DNA from: Goodfellowiella coeruleoviolacea
Lineage (GTDB): Bacteria; Actinomycetota; Actinomycetes; Mycobacteriales; Pseudonocardiaceae
Length of the DNA: 64,000 bases
NCBI RefSeq assembly: GCF_024171785.1
Contig: NZ_JAMTCK010000006.1
Coordinates: 62,001-126,000 of the forward strand
Direction: 5' to 3'
Below are positions 1 to 8,701 of the stretch, in pieces; the first letter of the stretch is position 1; every line of letters begins with the position of its first letter. Both the position numbers and the translations under genes were made by a program. The notes beneath the pieces were generated by a model that was given only the letters and a program-made list of their open reading frames with translations, was not told where the DNA came from and did not search any database.

Positions 1-175
1 GCGGGGTCAGGCCGTCGCCGCACACCTTCTCGCGCGGGAACACGCCCTTCTCCAGCAGCAGCACGTCCAGCCCGGCCCTGGCCAGGTAGGTCGCGGCCGT
101 GGACCCGGCCGGCCCGGCCCCCACCACGATCACGTCCGCGTCCTGGTCGCTGCTCCGCCGGCTGGTCGTGCTCAT
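1..175 (-). CDS. menJ: Geranylgeranyl reductase-type FAD oxidoreductase, N-terminus only (MenJ-like)
   Basis: Only the first 58 residues are inside the window; the gene continues past base 1. The start is an ATG at 173-175. Residues 15-24 carry the Rossmann signature [10 protein letters not shown] for FAD binding, and KVCGDGL near residue 50 is the loop typical of geranylgeranyl reductase-family flavoproteins. In mycobacteria a member of this family (MenJ, Rv0561c) saturates one isoprene unit of menaquinone and lies beside menG, as here, so that role is inferred. An archaeal-type lipid or chlorophyll role is unlikely in this context. The family call is firm; the substrate is inferred from context. 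Confidence 0.78.
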   Translation of the reverse strand, partial: MSTTSRRSSDQDADVIVVGAGPAGSTAATYLARAGLDVLLLEKGVFPREKVCGDGLTP

Positions 176-266
176 CCGCGCTCCCCTGGGTTGCGAGGTA
201 GGTGTTGAGTTGTGCCGAGTCTGCCGAGTCTAGGAGTGGATCACGCGCGGGGCCGGTGACCTCGGC

Positions 267-992
267 TCAGCGCACGCCCGCGCCGAGCGCCCGGACCGGC
301 TTGACCGCCCGGTGGATCGCGGCGAACCCGAAGGTCAGGTTCATCCAGGCGACGTCGTCCCAGCCGGACTCGGCGATCAGCTCGCCCAGCTCGCGCTGGC
401 TCCACCAGTCCCGGATGGACTCGGTCAGGTACACGTAGGCGTCGGGGTTGGAGGAGACCTTGCTGGCGACCACCGGCAGCGCGCGCAGCAGCACGTTGGT
501 GTAGAGCGCGCGGAACGGCCGCCAGGTGGGCGTGGACAGCTCGCAGATGACCAGCCGGCCACCCGGCTTGACCACCCGGGCCATCTCCCGCAGCGCGACC
601 ACCGTGCTCTGGAAGTTGCGCAGCCCGAAGGACACCGTGACCGCGTCGAACGACTCGTCGGCGAAGGGCAGCCGCAGCGCGTCCGCCGCCACCATGGGCA
701 CGCCCCGGCGGTTGCGTCGCCGCCGTCCCTGCCGCAGCATGCCCAGGGAGAAGTCGGCGGCCACGCACCAGGCGCCCGACGCGGCGAACTCGACCGTGGA
801 CACGCCGGTGCCGGCGGCCAGGTCCAGCACCCGCTCGCCCGGCCGCAGGTCGAGCACCCGGCGGGTCATCTCCCGCCAACGCCGATCAAAACCCAGCGTC
901 ATCACCGAGTTCGTCCGGTCGTAGCCCCTGGCCACACCGTCGAACATCTCGGCAACTTCGTGGGGGTCCTTGTCCAGGCCGGCACGTGACAT
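267..992 (-). CDS. menG: Demethylmenaquinone methyltransferase
   Basis: 241 residues, the usual length for UbiE/MenG. It performs the last step of menaquinone synthesis, C-methylation of demethylmenaquinone with S-adenosylmethionine. The SAM-binding motif LDLAAGTG is at residues 56-63, followed by [11 protein letters not shown] and the family signature FGLRNF near residue 127. The N-terminal [10 protein letters not shown] segment (about 16-25) is also diagnostic. It lies 91 bp from menJ on the same strand and diverges from the inositol monophosphatase-like gene; the 265 bp between them must hold both promoters. No reading-frame damage is seen. Confidence 0.95.
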   Translation of the reverse strand: MSRAGLDKDPHEVAEMFDGVARGYDRTNSVMTLGFDRRWREMTRRVLDLRPGERVLDLAAGTGVSTVEFAASGAWCVAADFSLGMLRQGRRRRNRRGVPMVAADALRLPFADESFDAVTVSFGLRNFQSTVVALREMARVVKPGGRLVICELSTPTWRPFRALYTNVLLRALPVVASKVSSNPDAYVYLTESIRDWWSQRELGELIAESGWDDVAWMNLTFGFAAIHRAVKPVRALGAGVR

Positions 993-1257
993 GGCCGCAG
1001 CCTATGCCTCCACCCCCGGCGAGGTCACGGGGAGTGACATCGCTCGAACACCTTTGCGACCAAGGAGTGAACGACCCACTCCATCGGCGACCACGCCCGA
1101 CTGCCCCGAACGGCCTACCCGGCTGGTCCGATGTGATCGTTCCCGCCCGGTCCGTCAACCCCGTTCGGCCGCTCGCGCACACTCTTGACCTGGTTATCGT
1201 CCAGCCGTCACCTGCCGGTCGCGTCGCGGTCACCAGCTGAGGTGACGCTTGTGCGGC

Positions 1258-2154
1258 ATGACCCCCGCGCTGTCCTCCCGCACCGTTCGACCCGCACCAC
1301 CGGGTCTGCTGTCGCTGGCCCTGGAGGTGGCCGGCCGACTGGCCAACGACGCGGCCGACGTCATCACGGCCACGGCAGGACGTGGCGGCAAACCCGACAC
1401 CGGCGACTCGCCGTTCGACTGGGTGACCGACACCGCCCGCACCCTGGAGCTGCACACCCGCCGGGTGCTGGTCAGCGAGTTCCCCGGCATCCCGGTGGTC
1501 TGCGAGAACGCCCGGTTCCCGGACACCGCCTTCGAGCCGTCCCCGGCCGGGCAGCCCGTCGGGCCCGGGGCCGAGCCGGAGTCCGAGTCCGAGTCGGCCG
1601 CGGCCTACCGCTGGCTGGTCGACCCGGTGGACGGCACCACCAACTACGTGGCCGGCATGCCGTGGTGCGCCTACAGCCTGGCCCTGGTCGACCAGTGGGG
1701 GCCGGTGGTCGGCGTGGTGGCCGACCCGTACCGGGCGCAGATCTACGCGGCCGCGCGCGGCCGGGGCATGCGGGCCAACGGCACGCCGGTCCGGCTGACC
1801 GACCGGGGCACCGCCGACGGGGCGATCGTGTGCACCGAGCTGGGCCGCAGCGGGTCGTGGCCGGGGCTGGGCACGTTCATCGGCACGGCCGCGGGCGCGC
1901 GCACCACCGTGCGGGTGCTCGGTTCGGCCGCGCTGTCCGTGGCCCAGGTGGCGCTGGGCCACGCCGTGGCCGCGGTGCTGCACGACTACCGCGAGTGGGA
2001 CGTGGCCGGCGCGCTGGCCCTGGCCGCGGAGTCCGGCGCGGTGGTGCTGGACCGGAGCGGCCACCCCGCGCCGCTGCCCGTGGACGGGCTGCTGGTGGCC
2101 GCGCCCAGTGCCGCGCGGGACGTGCTCGACTGGTGGCGCTCGGCGACCGGGTGA
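1258..2154 (+). CDS. Inositol monophosphatase-family phosphatase
   Basis: About 298 residues. The metal-binding motif DPVDGTTN is at residues 122-129, as in inositol monophosphatase, CysQ and FBPase-like Mg-dependent phosphatases. The C-terminal motif reads WDVAGALAL, matching WDxAAG. The upstream acidic pair is reduced to a single Glu in VCENA (residue 83). The middle contains an unusual Glu/Ser run, PESESESA, near residues 108-114. The ATG at 1258 is used here; a TTG at 1249 in the same frame has a better-spaced GAGG (1239-1242) and may be the true start. Substrate unknown: inositol phosphate, histidinol phosphate or PAP are all possible. Confidence 0.8.
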   Translation: MTPALSSRTVRPAPPGLLSLALEVAGRLANDAADVITATAGRGGKPDTGDSPFDWVTDTARTLELHTRRVLVSEFPGIPVVCENARFPDTAFEPSPAGQPVGPGAEPESESESAAAYRWLVDPVDGTTNYVAGMPWCAYSLALVDQWGPVVGVVADPYRAQIYAAARGRGMRANGTPVRLTDRGTADGAIVCTELGRSGSWPGLGTFIGTAAGARTTVRVLGSAALSVAQVALGHAVAAVLHDYREWDVAGALALAAESGAVVLDRSGHPAPLPVDGLLVAAPSAARDVLDWWRSATG

Positions 2155-2168
2155 GGGCTGGACCCGGC

Positions 2169-2210
2169 CCTGTCCACCCCAGTCCTGTCCACCCCGGCCC
2201 TGTCACCCAC
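2169..2210. repeat. 15-bp tandem repeat, three copies
   Basis: Three head-to-tail copies of CCTGTCCACCCCGGC begin at 2169, 2184 and 2199, with small changes. They lie just 3' of the phosphatase gene and next to a dispersed repeat. Confidence 0.7.
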
Positions 2211-2212
2211 AT

Positions 2213-2265
2213 GGCCCTGCCTGAAATGTCAACTCGGGGGGTTTGCAAAGTCGACTCGCGCGGGG
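2213..2265 (+). repeat. Dispersed intergenic repeat, copy A
   Basis: A stretch of about 52 bp between convergent genes. It is nearly identical (about four mismatches) to 45285-45336, and its core GGGTTTGCAAAGTCGACTCG recurs inverted at 36979-37010. It has no coding sense in any frame. It looks like a short mobile or REP-like intergenic element. Confidence 0.8.
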
Positions 2266-2280
2266 TGGGGGGAGTTTTGA

Positions 2281-3393
2281 TCACGCGTCGTAGTCGATGG
2301 TGACGTGGTCGGTGCGGGGCAGGGCCTGGCAGGTCAGCACGAAACCGGCGTCGAGTTCCCGCTGGTCCAGCGCGTAGTTGCGGCGCATGCGCACCTCGCC
2401 GGCCAGCACCCGGGCGCGGCAGGTGCCGCACACCCCGCCCTTGCAGGCGAACGGCAGGTCGGCGCGCACCCGCTGGGCCGCGTCCAGGATCGGGGTGTCC
2501 CTGGGCAGCCGGAGCACGGTCTCCCGGCCGTCCAGCCGCACGGTCACCGTGCTCACCGGCCCGGCCGCACCGGATCCGCCGGCCGCCCCGTCCTCGGCCG
2601 GGCGCGCCGGCTCCGGTGGCGGCTCGTCCACGTAGAACAGCTCCTGGTGCACCGCCTCCGCCGGCACCCCGCGCTCGGCCAGCACCCGCTGGGCGTCGCG
2701 GACCAGCCCCAGCGGCCCGCACAGCCACCACTGGTCGATCTCGTCGGCCGGCACCACGGTGGCGAACAGCCGGCGCAGCCGGTCGGCGTCGAGCCGGCCG
2801 GAGAACAGCTCCACGTCCCTGGGCTCCCGGGACAGCACGTGCACCAGCTGGGTGCGCGCCGGGTGGGCGTCCTTGAGGTCGGCCAGCTCCTCGGCGAACA
2901 TCACCGTGTCGCTGCGCCGGTTGCCGTAGAGCACCGTGACCGTGCTGTCCGGGTGGCCGGCCAGCACGGTGGCGGCCATGGACAGCACCGGCGTGATGCC
3001 CGACCCGGCCGCGACGAACCCGTGGTGGGCCGGGATGGCCGGGTCCGGGGTGAACCCGCCCAGCGGCGGCAGCACGTCCAGCACGTCACCGGGCCGCACG
3101 CCGGCCAGCAGCCGCTCGGAGAACAGGCCGCCGGCCACCCGGCGCACCCCGATCCGGGGCGGCTGGCCCTCGGGCGCGCAGATCGAGTACGAGCGCCGCT
3201 CCTCCCGGCCGGCCACGTCCTGGCGCAGGGTCAGGTACTGGCCGGCGCGGAACGCGAACGTCTCGGCCAGCTCCGGCGGCACCGCGAAGGTGACCGCGAC
3301 CGCGTCCACGCACAGCTGGTCCACCCGGGCCACGGTGAGCGGGTGGAAGGCGGCTCGACGGGAGGTGTTGCTGGGCGCCACCGCGACTGTCAT
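2281..3393 (-). CDS. paaE: Phenylacetyl-CoA epoxidase reductase subunit PaaE
   Basis: 370 residues. This is the electron-transfer component that passes electrons from NADPH through FAD and a 2Fe-2S cluster to the PaaAC oxygenase. The order is a ferredoxin-reductase domain (FAD motif RRSYSIC near 70-76, nucleotide motif GSGITPV near 130) followed by a plant-type ferredoxin with cysteines 317, 322, 325 and 355 (C-x4-C-x2-C-x29-C). The ATG at 3391-3393 lies 2 bp after the paaD stop; longer upstream frame extensions run through paaD and are not real. It is the last gene of paaABCDE. Between domains is a Pro/Glu/Gly linker near 270-290. Confidence 0.95.
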   Translation of the reverse strand: MTVAVAPSNTSRRAAFHPLTVARVDQLCVDAVAVTFAVPPELAETFAFRAGQYLTLRQDVAGREERRSYSICAPEGQPPRIGVRRVAGGLFSERLLAGVRPGDVLDVLPPLGGFTPDPAIPAHHGFVAAGSGITPVLSMAATVLAGHPDSTVTVLYGNRRSDTVMFAEELADLKDAHPARTQLVHVLSREPRDVELFSGRLDADRLRRLFATVVPADEIDQWWLCGPLGLVRDAQRVLAERGVPAEAVHQELFYVDEPPPEPARPAEDGAAGGSGAAGPVSTVTVRLDGRETVLRLPRDTPILDAAQRVRADLPFACKGGVCGTCRARVLAGEVRMRRNYALDQRELDAGFVLTCQALPRTDHVTIDYDA

Positions 3394-3395
3394 GC

Positions 3396-3959
3396 CTAGA
3401 TTTCCTTGAGGTGCTCGAAGGGTTCTCGGCAGTCCGCGCAGCGGCGCAGCGCCTTGCACGCGGTCGCGCCGAACCGGGACAGCTCGGTGGTGCGGGGCGA
3501 TCCGCACCGGGGGCAGCGCACCACCGCCGAGGGCGGCGCCAGGTTCAGCGGCACCGGACCGGCCGGCCGGGGGCCGACGCGCCCTGGCGGGGCGATGCCG
3601 TGCTCGGCCAGGGCCCGCCGGCCCCGCTCGCTGATCCAGTCCGTGGTCCACGGCGGGTGCAGCACGACCCGCACGTCAACATCGCGGTAGCCGGCGCGCA
3701 CCAGGCTGGCCCGCAGGTCCGCGCGCATCTCGTCCAGGGCCGGGCAGCCCGAGTAGGTCGGCGTGATGGTCACCGCCACCCGGCCGTCACCGGTCACCCG
3801 CACGTCGCGCAGCACACCCAGGTCGGCCAGGGTGAGCACGGGCAGCTCCGGGTCGCGCACCTGCCCGGCGACCCGCCACACATCGTCCACAGTGGACTCC
3901 GGGGCGGGCTGCCCCGCCGGCTGACCCGCCAGCCCCTCGGGCCGTCCCGCGGTCACCAT
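3396..3959 (-). CDS. paaD: Phenylacetyl-CoA epoxidase accessory protein PaaD
   Basis: 187 residues. PaaD is needed for Fe-S or diiron maturation of the epoxidase. The N-terminal half is a MIP18/DUF59 domain with the YSGCPALDEM motif; the C-terminal 39 residues form a cysteine cluster (C149, C152, C168, C174, C177) that would bind zinc or an Fe-S centre. The ATG at 3957-3959 overlaps the paaC stop by 7 bp, showing translational coupling. The segment before residue 25 (GQPAGQP) is low complexity and probably disordered. Confidence 0.95.
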   Translation of the reverse strand: MVTAGRPEGLAGQPAGQPAPESTVDDVWRVAGQVRDPELPVLTLADLGVLRDVRVTGDGRVAVTITPTYSGCPALDEMRADLRASLVRAGYRDVDVRVVLHPPWTTDWISERGRRALAEHGIAPPGRVGPRPAGPVPLNLAPPSAVVRCPRCGSPRTTELSRFGATACKALRRCADCREPFEHLKEI

Positions 3960-4864
3960 CTCGCCCCCGGCATGGCGCGGGCCAGGTGCTGCAACTCCGC
4001 CAGCAGGTAGCCCATGGCCTCGGTGTGCACGCCGTCCCGGCCGAGCCGCCCCGCCGGCCCCGGCAGGCCCGGCAGCGCCGGCCGACTCAGCCCGGCCCGG
4101 TCCAGCACCACGTCCAGCACACCGTCCACTTCGGACCTCAACTCGGCCGGGTCGACCGCGATCCCCTGCCCGGCAAGGCGTTGCTCGACCTCGTGCGGGG
4201 TGAACAGCTCGTCCACGAACGGCCACACCCGGTCCAGCCCGGCGCGCATGCGCGCGTGCGAGTGCTCGGTGCCGTCGCCGAGCCGCAGCGTCCACTGGGC
4301 GGCGTGGTCCCGGTGGTAGGCCAGCTCCTTGACGCCCTTGGCGGCCACGGCGGCCAGCACCGGATCGGCACTGCCGGCGGCGAGCCGGGAGAACAGCGCC
4401 AGCCGCCACGACGAGAACACCAGCAGCCGGGCGATGGTGGTGGCGAAGTCCCCGCCGGGGCCCGGCCCGCAGTCGATCTCGGCCAGTCGGACGTTGCGGA
4501 ACTCGTGCTCGTCCCGGAAGTAGGCCAGCGCGTCCTCGTCGCGTCCGGCCCCCTCGACCTCACCCGCCCTGGTCAGCAGCAGTCGGGCCTGGCCGAGCAG
4601 GTCGAGGGCGATGTTGGCCATGGCCACGTCCTCTTCCAGCTCGGGCGCGCGCGAGCACCACTCGGCCAGCCGCTGGCTGAGCACCAGGGCGTCGTCACCG
4701 AGCATCAGGCAGTAGGCCGCCAGGTCCGCCCGGTCCACGCCGGCGGGCACCGCTCTGTCCACTCCGGACAGCGGGTCGTGGAACCCGGTGCCGAACGCCC
4801 ACCGGCCGTCCTCGTCGGTCTGCTCCCCCAGTACCGCGTAGACGCTGCCGTCCTGGTTGTCCAT
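3953..4864 (-). CDS. paaC: Phenylacetyl-CoA epoxidase structural subunit PaaC
   Basis: About 303 residues in a ferritin-like helical fold. PaaC pairs with PaaA and stabilises the catalytic heterodimer; family members have lost a functional diiron site. Recognisable segments are ALVLSQRLAEWCSRAPELEED, ANIALDLLGQARLLL and ELAYHRDHAAQWTLRLGDGT. The ATG at 4864 is preferred because GGAGG lies 7 bases upstream on the coding strand; an upstream TTG/ATG option at 4903 would add 13 residues with no clear ribosome site. It follows paaB by 19 bp. Confidence 0.94.
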   Translation of the reverse strand: MDNQDGSVYAVLGEQTDEDGRWAFGTGFHDPLSGVDRAVPAGVDRADLAAYCLMLGDDALVLSQRLAEWCSRAPELEEDVAMANIALDLLGQARLLLTRAGEVEGAGRDEDALAYFRDEHEFRNVRLAEIDCGPGPGGDFATTIARLLVFSSWRLALFSRLAAGSADPVLAAVAAKGVKELAYHRDHAAQWTLRLGDGTEHSHARMRAGLDRVWPFVDELFTPHEVEQRLAGQGIAVDPAELRSEVDGVLDVVLDRAGLSRPALPGLPGPAGRLGRDGVHTEAMGYLLAELQHLARAMPGARW

Positions 4865-4883
4865 CGCCTCGCCTCCGCCGTCC

Positions 4884-5198
4884 TCACAGGTGGGGCACAT
4901 CATCGGGAATGGCGTAGAAGGTGGGGTGCCGGTACACCTTGTCGCCGGCCGGCGCGAAGAACGGGTCCTTCTCGTCCGGGCTGGACGCGGTGATGGCCTC
5001 GGCCGGCACCACCCAGATGCTCACGCCCTCGTTGCGCCTGGTGTACAGGTCGCGGGCGTTGCGCAGGGCCATGTCCGCGTCGGGCGCGTGCAGCGAGCCC
5101 ACGTGCACGTGGTTGAGGCCGCGCTTGCCCCGGACGAACACCTCGTAGAGCGGCCAGCCCCGGGCCGGCGCGCCAGTGCCACCACCGTCACCACTCAT
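4884..5198 (-). CDS. paaB: Phenylacetyl-CoA epoxidase subunit PaaB
   Basis: 104 residues, normal for PaaB, a small protein that bridges PaaAC dimers in the multicomponent epoxidase. The sequence [20 protein letters not shown] followed by [19 protein letters not shown] is diagnostic. Its ATG (5196-5198) overlaps the paaA stop in an ATGA arrangement, so translation is coupled. Confidence 0.95.
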   Translation of the reverse strand: MSGDGGGTGAPARGWPLYEVFVRGKRGLNHVHVGSLHAPDADMALRNARDLYTRRNEGVSIWVVPAEAITASSPDEKDPFFAPAGDKVYRHPTFYAIPDDVPHL

Positions 5199-6280
5199 GC
5201 CACACCTGCCCGTTCCCGCTGTTCCCGCGCTGCTGCCGGGGTCTGCGCTCGTGCTGCTGCCCTGGCCGCCTGCTTGGCCGCGTACGCGGACGCCGCCTCG
5301 CGCACCCAGGCGCCGTCCTCGTGGGCCCTGCGCCGGTGGGCCAGGCGCTGCGCGTTGCACGGCCCGTTGCCGGCGAGCACCTGCTTGAACTCGGCCCAGT
5401 CCGGCGTGCCGAAGTCGTAGTGGCCGCGTTCCGGGTTCCACCGCAGCTCCGGGTCGGGCAGGGTGACGCCGAGCTTCTCGGCCTGCGGCACGGTCATGTC
5501 CACGAACTTCTGCCGCAGCTCGTCGTTGGTGTCCCGCTTGATCCGCCACGCCATGGACTGGGCGGTGTTGGGCGAGTCGGCGTCGGGCGGGCCGAACATC
5601 ATCAGCGCCGGCCACCACCACCGGTCGGTCGCCTCCTGCACCATGCGGCGCTGCTGCTCGGTGCCGGACATCATGGTCAGCAGCAGCTCGTAGCCCTGGC
5701 GCTGGTGGAACGACTCCTCCTTGCAGATCCGGATCATCGCCCGGGCGTAGGGGCCGTAGGAGGTGCGGCACAGCGGCACCTGGTTGCAGATGGCCGCGCC
5801 GTCCACCAGCCAGCCGATCACGCCCACGTCGGCGAAGGTGAGCGTGGGGTAGTTGAAGATCGACGAGTAGCGCTGCCGGCCCTCGATGAGCTTGCGGGTC
5901 AGGTCCGCGCGGTCGGCGCCCAGCGTCTCGGTGGCCGCGTACAGGTAGAGGCCGTGCCCGGCCTCGTCCTGGACCTTGGCCAGCAGGATGGCCTTGCGGC
6001 GCAGGCTGGGCGCCCGGCTGATCCAGTTGCCCTCCGGCTGCATGCCGATGATCTCGGAGTGCGCGTGCTGGGCGATCTGCCGGATCAGCGTGCGGCGGTA
6101 CGCGTCGGGCATCCAGTCCCTGGGCTCGATGCGGTGGTCCGCGGCGATGGTCCGGGCGAACCGCTGTTCCAACGCGGCCAACGCGTGCTGGTCCTGCTGG
6201 TCGTGCCGGCCCTGCTGGCCCCGCTGGTCCCGCTGGTCCTGCGGGGAAATTCCCTGATCAGAAGGGTTCTGCTCGGTCAA
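5195..6280 (-). CDS. paaA: Phenylacetyl-CoA epoxidase catalytic subunit PaaA
   Basis: 361 residues. This is the diiron subunit that epoxidises the ring of phenylacetyl-CoA. Iron-ligand motifs are visible as DEAGH (105-109) and KEESFH (187-192), with [17 protein letters not shown] further on. Residues 12-32 are an unusual Gln/Asp/Arg run ([10 protein letters not shown]-type) absent from typical PaaA, and residues 330-361 form an Ala/Arg helix. It is first in the operon paaABCDE, so the promoter lies between 6281 and 6360. No paaK, paaG, paaZ or paaR gene is in this window. Confidence 0.96.
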   Translation of the reverse strand: MTEQNPSDQGISPQDQRDQRGQQGRHDQQDQHALAALEQRFARTIAADHRIEPRDWMPDAYRRTLIRQIAQHAHSEIIGMQPEGNWISRAPSLRRKAILLAKVQDEAGHGLYLYAATETLGADRADLTRKLIEGRQRYSSIFNYPTLTFADVGVIGWLVDGAAICNQVPLCRTSYGPYARAMIRICKEESFHQRQGYELLLTMMSGTEQQRRMVQEATDRWWWPALMMFGPPDADSPNTAQSMAWRIKRDTNDELRQKFVDMTVPQAEKLGVTLPDPELRWNPERGHYDFGTPDWAEFKQVLAGNGPCNAQRLAHRRRAHEDGAWVREAASAYAAKQAARAAARAQTPAAAREQRERAGVA

Positions 6281-6360
6281 CGCCCACCTCCATCGGCCGG
6301 CTCCACCGAGACCGATGTTACACGTGAACGGCGTTTGCGGAGAGAACTGTCACATCGCGA

Positions 6361-6927
6361 TCAAGGGGTCTGGGCAGCCCTGGCCGTCCTGGGCATGCCG
6401 GGCCGGCGCAGCCACCACAGCAGCGCGCCAGCCACCAGCCACACGCCCAGCAGGGTGGTGCCCACCGGCAGCAGGGCGAGCGCGGCCGTGCGGCCGGCCA
6501 CCCTGGCCAGTTCGGGGTTGTCCGCGTCGTACTCGATGCGGACCATCTGCCCCTCTTCCAGCCCGCGCGGGTAGAGCACGCCCTGTGACGGTCGGTACTC
6601 GACCCCCTCCGGGCTGGTGAACCGGATCACCGTGCGGTTGAACGTCACCGACTCGACCACGGCCGTGGTGCGCGTGAGGTGGTTGTTGATGGCGATGTCG
6701 TCCCACCAGCAGGCGGTGAGGACCACCCCGCCTTCCAGGGTCACCAGCATCGCGATGACCAGCAGCACCCAGCTGGCCACCCGCCGTCCCCGGCCCGGTC
6801 CCCGCCCTGGTTCCCGTCCGGCTCGCCCGGTGGGCCGGCAGGCCTCGGCAGCCGCCGCACCGGTCCGAGGCGTCCCGGGGTCGGACCCGACCAGCCCGGC
6901 CTCGACCAGCACTGCGTCATCCGCCAC
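6361..6927 (-). CDS. DUF3592-type membrane protein
   Basis: 188 residues with two membrane helices, about 50-75 (ASWVLLVIAMLVTLEGGVV) and 148-172 (ALALLPVGTTLLGVWLVAGA). Between them lies an extracytoplasmic loop of the DUF3592 kind (RTTAVVESVTFNRTVIRF, VEYDADNPELARV). The first 48 residues are Arg/Gly/Pro-rich and cytoplasmic. M. tuberculosis Rv0556 is a membrane protein at the matching place next to menD. Function unknown. It is divergent from menF and upstream of paaA on the same strand, 80 bp away. Confidence 0.75.
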   Translation of the reverse strand: MADDAVLVEAGLVGSDPGTPRTGAAAAEACRPTGRAGREPGRGPGRGRRVASWVLLVIAMLVTLEGGVVLTACWWDDIAINNHLTRTTAVVESVTFNRTVIRFTSPEGVEYRPSQGVLYPRGLEEGQMVRIEYDADNPELARVAGRTAALALLPVGTTLLGVWLVAGALLWWLRRPGMPRTARAAQTP

Positions 6928-6978
6928 AAACCGGAGTCTACGGGCGGAGCCGTCGCGCGCTTCTCAGGCCGCTGCTCC

Positions 6979-6990
6979 TACCCTCGCAGG
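6979..6990 (+). promoter_or_regulatory. Leaderless-type -10 element of menF
   Basis: TACCCT at 6979-6984 fits the actinobacterial -10 pattern TAnnnT and is six bases before the GTG start. There is no Shine-Dalgarno sequence. The stretch CCTACCCTCGCAGG is matched almost base for base before menB (19204-19218). Confidence 0.6.
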
Positions 6991-8229
6991 GTGGCAACCA
7001 CCATCCCCGCCGTCCAGTTGAGCGTGCGTACCCGCCCGGTGCGGGTCAACCACCTGCTCGACCAGTTACCGGCCCCGGATGGGGCGCTGGCCTGGGTCAG
7101 GGAGGGTGACGGGCTGGTCGGCTGGGGTGAGCTGGCCCGGTTCGAGATCTCCGGCCCGGACCGGTTCGCCGAGGCCGAGCGGTGGTGGCGGGAGTTCGTC
7201 GCCGACCTGGACGTGCGGGACGACGTCGGGTTGCCCGGCACCGGTCCGGTGGCATTCGTCAGCATGTCGTTCGCGGACGGCCCCAGCCCGTCCGTGCTGG
7301 TGGTCCCCAGGGTCGTGGTCGGCAGACGCGGCGGCACCTGCTGGATCACCGAACTCGGCGGCGCGCTGGAGCCGACCACGCCGCTGCCGGTGCGCCGGCC
7401 GGTGGACGTGCGCTACACCGATGGCGAGCTGTCCGTGTCCGGCTACCGCGCGGCCGTGCGCACGGCGGTGCGCCGGATGCGGGCCGGGGAGCTGGCCAAG
7501 ATCGTGCTCGCCCACGACCTGGTGGCCACCGCGGCGGAGCCGATCGACCCGAGGTTCCTGCTGTCCGGGCTGGCCGCGAAGTACCCGAGCTGCTGGGCGT
7601 ACGCGGTGGACGGGCTGGTCGGGGCCACACCCGAACTGCTGCTGCGCAAGACCGGCGCGACCGTGACCTCCCGCCTGCTGGCCGGCACGATCTGGCCGGG
7701 CTCGGCCGGTGAGGCGGACCACGAACTGGCGGCGACCCTGCTCGGTTCCGCCAAGGACCAGCGCGAACACGCCTACGCGATCGGCTCGCTCGCCGACGCG
7801 CTGCGGCCGTTCTGCTCGACCCTGTCGGTGCCGGCCCAGCCGGGTGTGCTGCGCCTGCCCAATGTGTCGCACCTGGTCAGCGACGTCTCCGGGCGGCTGG
7901 CCGACGACTTCTCCCTGTTCCAGCTGGCCGAGGCGGTGCACCCCACCGCGGCGGTGGGCGGCACCCCCACGAACGTGGCGGTGCCGCTGATCAGCGAGCT
8001 GGAGGGGATGGACCGGGGGCGTTACGCCGGCCCGGTCGGCTGGATCGGCGGTGACGGCGACGGCGAGTTCGGGGTGGCCCTGCGCTGCGCCCAGGTGACC
8101 GGGCCGGTGGCCCGCCTGTTCGCCGGCTGCGGCGTGGTCGCGGATTCCGACCCGGACCGCGAGGTGCGCGAGGCCGAGGCCAAACTGGTCCCGATCCGCC
8201 AGGCCCTGGAAGGCGCCGACCGGGCCTGA
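6991..8229 (+). CDS. menF: Isochorismate synthase
   Basis: 412 residues from the GTG at 6991. Converts chorismate to isochorismate, the entry to menaquinone synthesis. The chorismate-binding domain is clear from about residue 150: MRAGELAKIVLAHDL, TPELLLRKTG, SHLVSDVSGRL, the EAVHPTAAVGGTP motif, and the C-terminal GPVGWIGGDGDGEF. A siderophore-type EntC is possible on motifs alone, but the men neighbourhood favours MenF. The start is chosen from the leaderless promoter; the open frame upstream to 6679 is antisense to the DUF3592 gene and is not coding. It converges on the small gene at 8248. Confidence 0.9.
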   Translation: MATTIPAVQLSVRTRPVRVNHLLDQLPAPDGALAWVREGDGLVGWGELARFEISGPDRFAEAERWWREFVADLDVRDDVGLPGTGPVAFVSMSFADGPSPSVLVVPRVVVGRRGGTCWITELGGALEPTTPLPVRRPVDVRYTDGELSVSGYRAAVRTAVRRMRAGELAKIVLAHDLVATAAEPIDPRFLLSGLAAKYPSCWAYAVDGLVGATPELLLRKTGATVTSRLLAGTIWPGSAGEADHELAATLLGSAKDQREHAYAIGSLADALRPFCSTLSVPAQPGVLRLPNVSHLVSDVSGRLADDFSLFQLAEAVHPTAAVGGTPTNVAVPLISELEGMDRGRYAGPVGWIGGDGDGEFGVALRCAQVTGPVARLFAGCGVVADSDPDREVREAEAKLVPIRQALEGADRA

Positions 8230-8247
8230 CCCACGGGGACGCGCTGC

Positions 8248-8529
8248 TCAGCCGTGGTCGCCCCGGGCAAGGGCGTCCGCGGGCAAACCGCTGAGGCAGC
8301 GGTGGTCGTTGCCGCAGTCCTGCCACACCAGCTTCATCGGCAGCATCGTGCCGTAGCGGTTCAACGCCTGGGCCGCTGACTCGTGCACCCCGAAGATCGT
8401 CCGCCTGGTCAGCGGGTCACGCCGGAAGATCACCGCCTCCTGGTCGTCGTCGTGGGTGATCTCCATGCCGATGGCGAAGATCTGGTTCTCGTCCTCGGCG
8501 CTGACCAGCCAGAAGTGCCGCGTTCGCAC
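8248..8529 (-). CDS. Small protein divergent from an XRE-DUF397 pair
   Basis: About 93 residues, family not recognised. The GTG at 8527-8529 is chosen because GGAGG lies six bases before it; the frame is open further upstream but would run through the operator region. Visible features: RTRHFWLVSAEDENQIFAIG, an acidic patch THDDDQE, VIFRRDP, and a C-terminal QDCGNDHRC with two cysteines. It is predicted soluble with no signal. A gene in the same relative position accompanies the second XRE-DUF397 pair (43668-44069), with a similar AIG followed by V-x-R layout but no convincing overall identity. Function unknown. Confidence 0.6.
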   Translation of the reverse strand: MRTRHFWLVSAEDENQIFAIGMEITHDDDQEAVIFRRDPLTRRTIFGVHESAAQALNRYGTMLPMKLVWQDCGNDHRCLSGLPADALARGDHG

Positions 8530-8614
8530 GATGTGCCTCCACTCGTGGTCAAGGGATGCGAGTGCTCCGCGAACAGATGATCCGAATGGGAAAACCACGA
8601 GTGGGCCGCGTGGG

Positions 8615-8660
8615 AGTGGGATTCCCACTTGTGGGTTTCCCAGTCGCGCGATTCCCACTG
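8615..8660. promoter_or_regulatory. Palindromic operator cluster between small gene and XRE regulator
   Basis: AGTGGGATTCCCACT (8615-8629) is a perfect 7-bp-arm palindrome. A degenerate copy, TGTGGGTTTCCCAGT, follows at 8630-8644 and a half-site, ATTCCCACT, at 8651-8659. The cluster lies between divergent genes, so autoregulation by the XRE protein is the simplest reading. Confidence 0.6.
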
Positions 8661-8701
8661 CGATCATGGCGGAGCGGTCAGCAGCATTCGGGGGTGAATC
8701 C

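Noticed and set aside
6300-6345. GTT-N7-AAC inverted repeat containing CACGTG upstream of paaA as a PaaR operator
   Set aside because: The central arms do not pair, and no paaR gene or second copy is seen.
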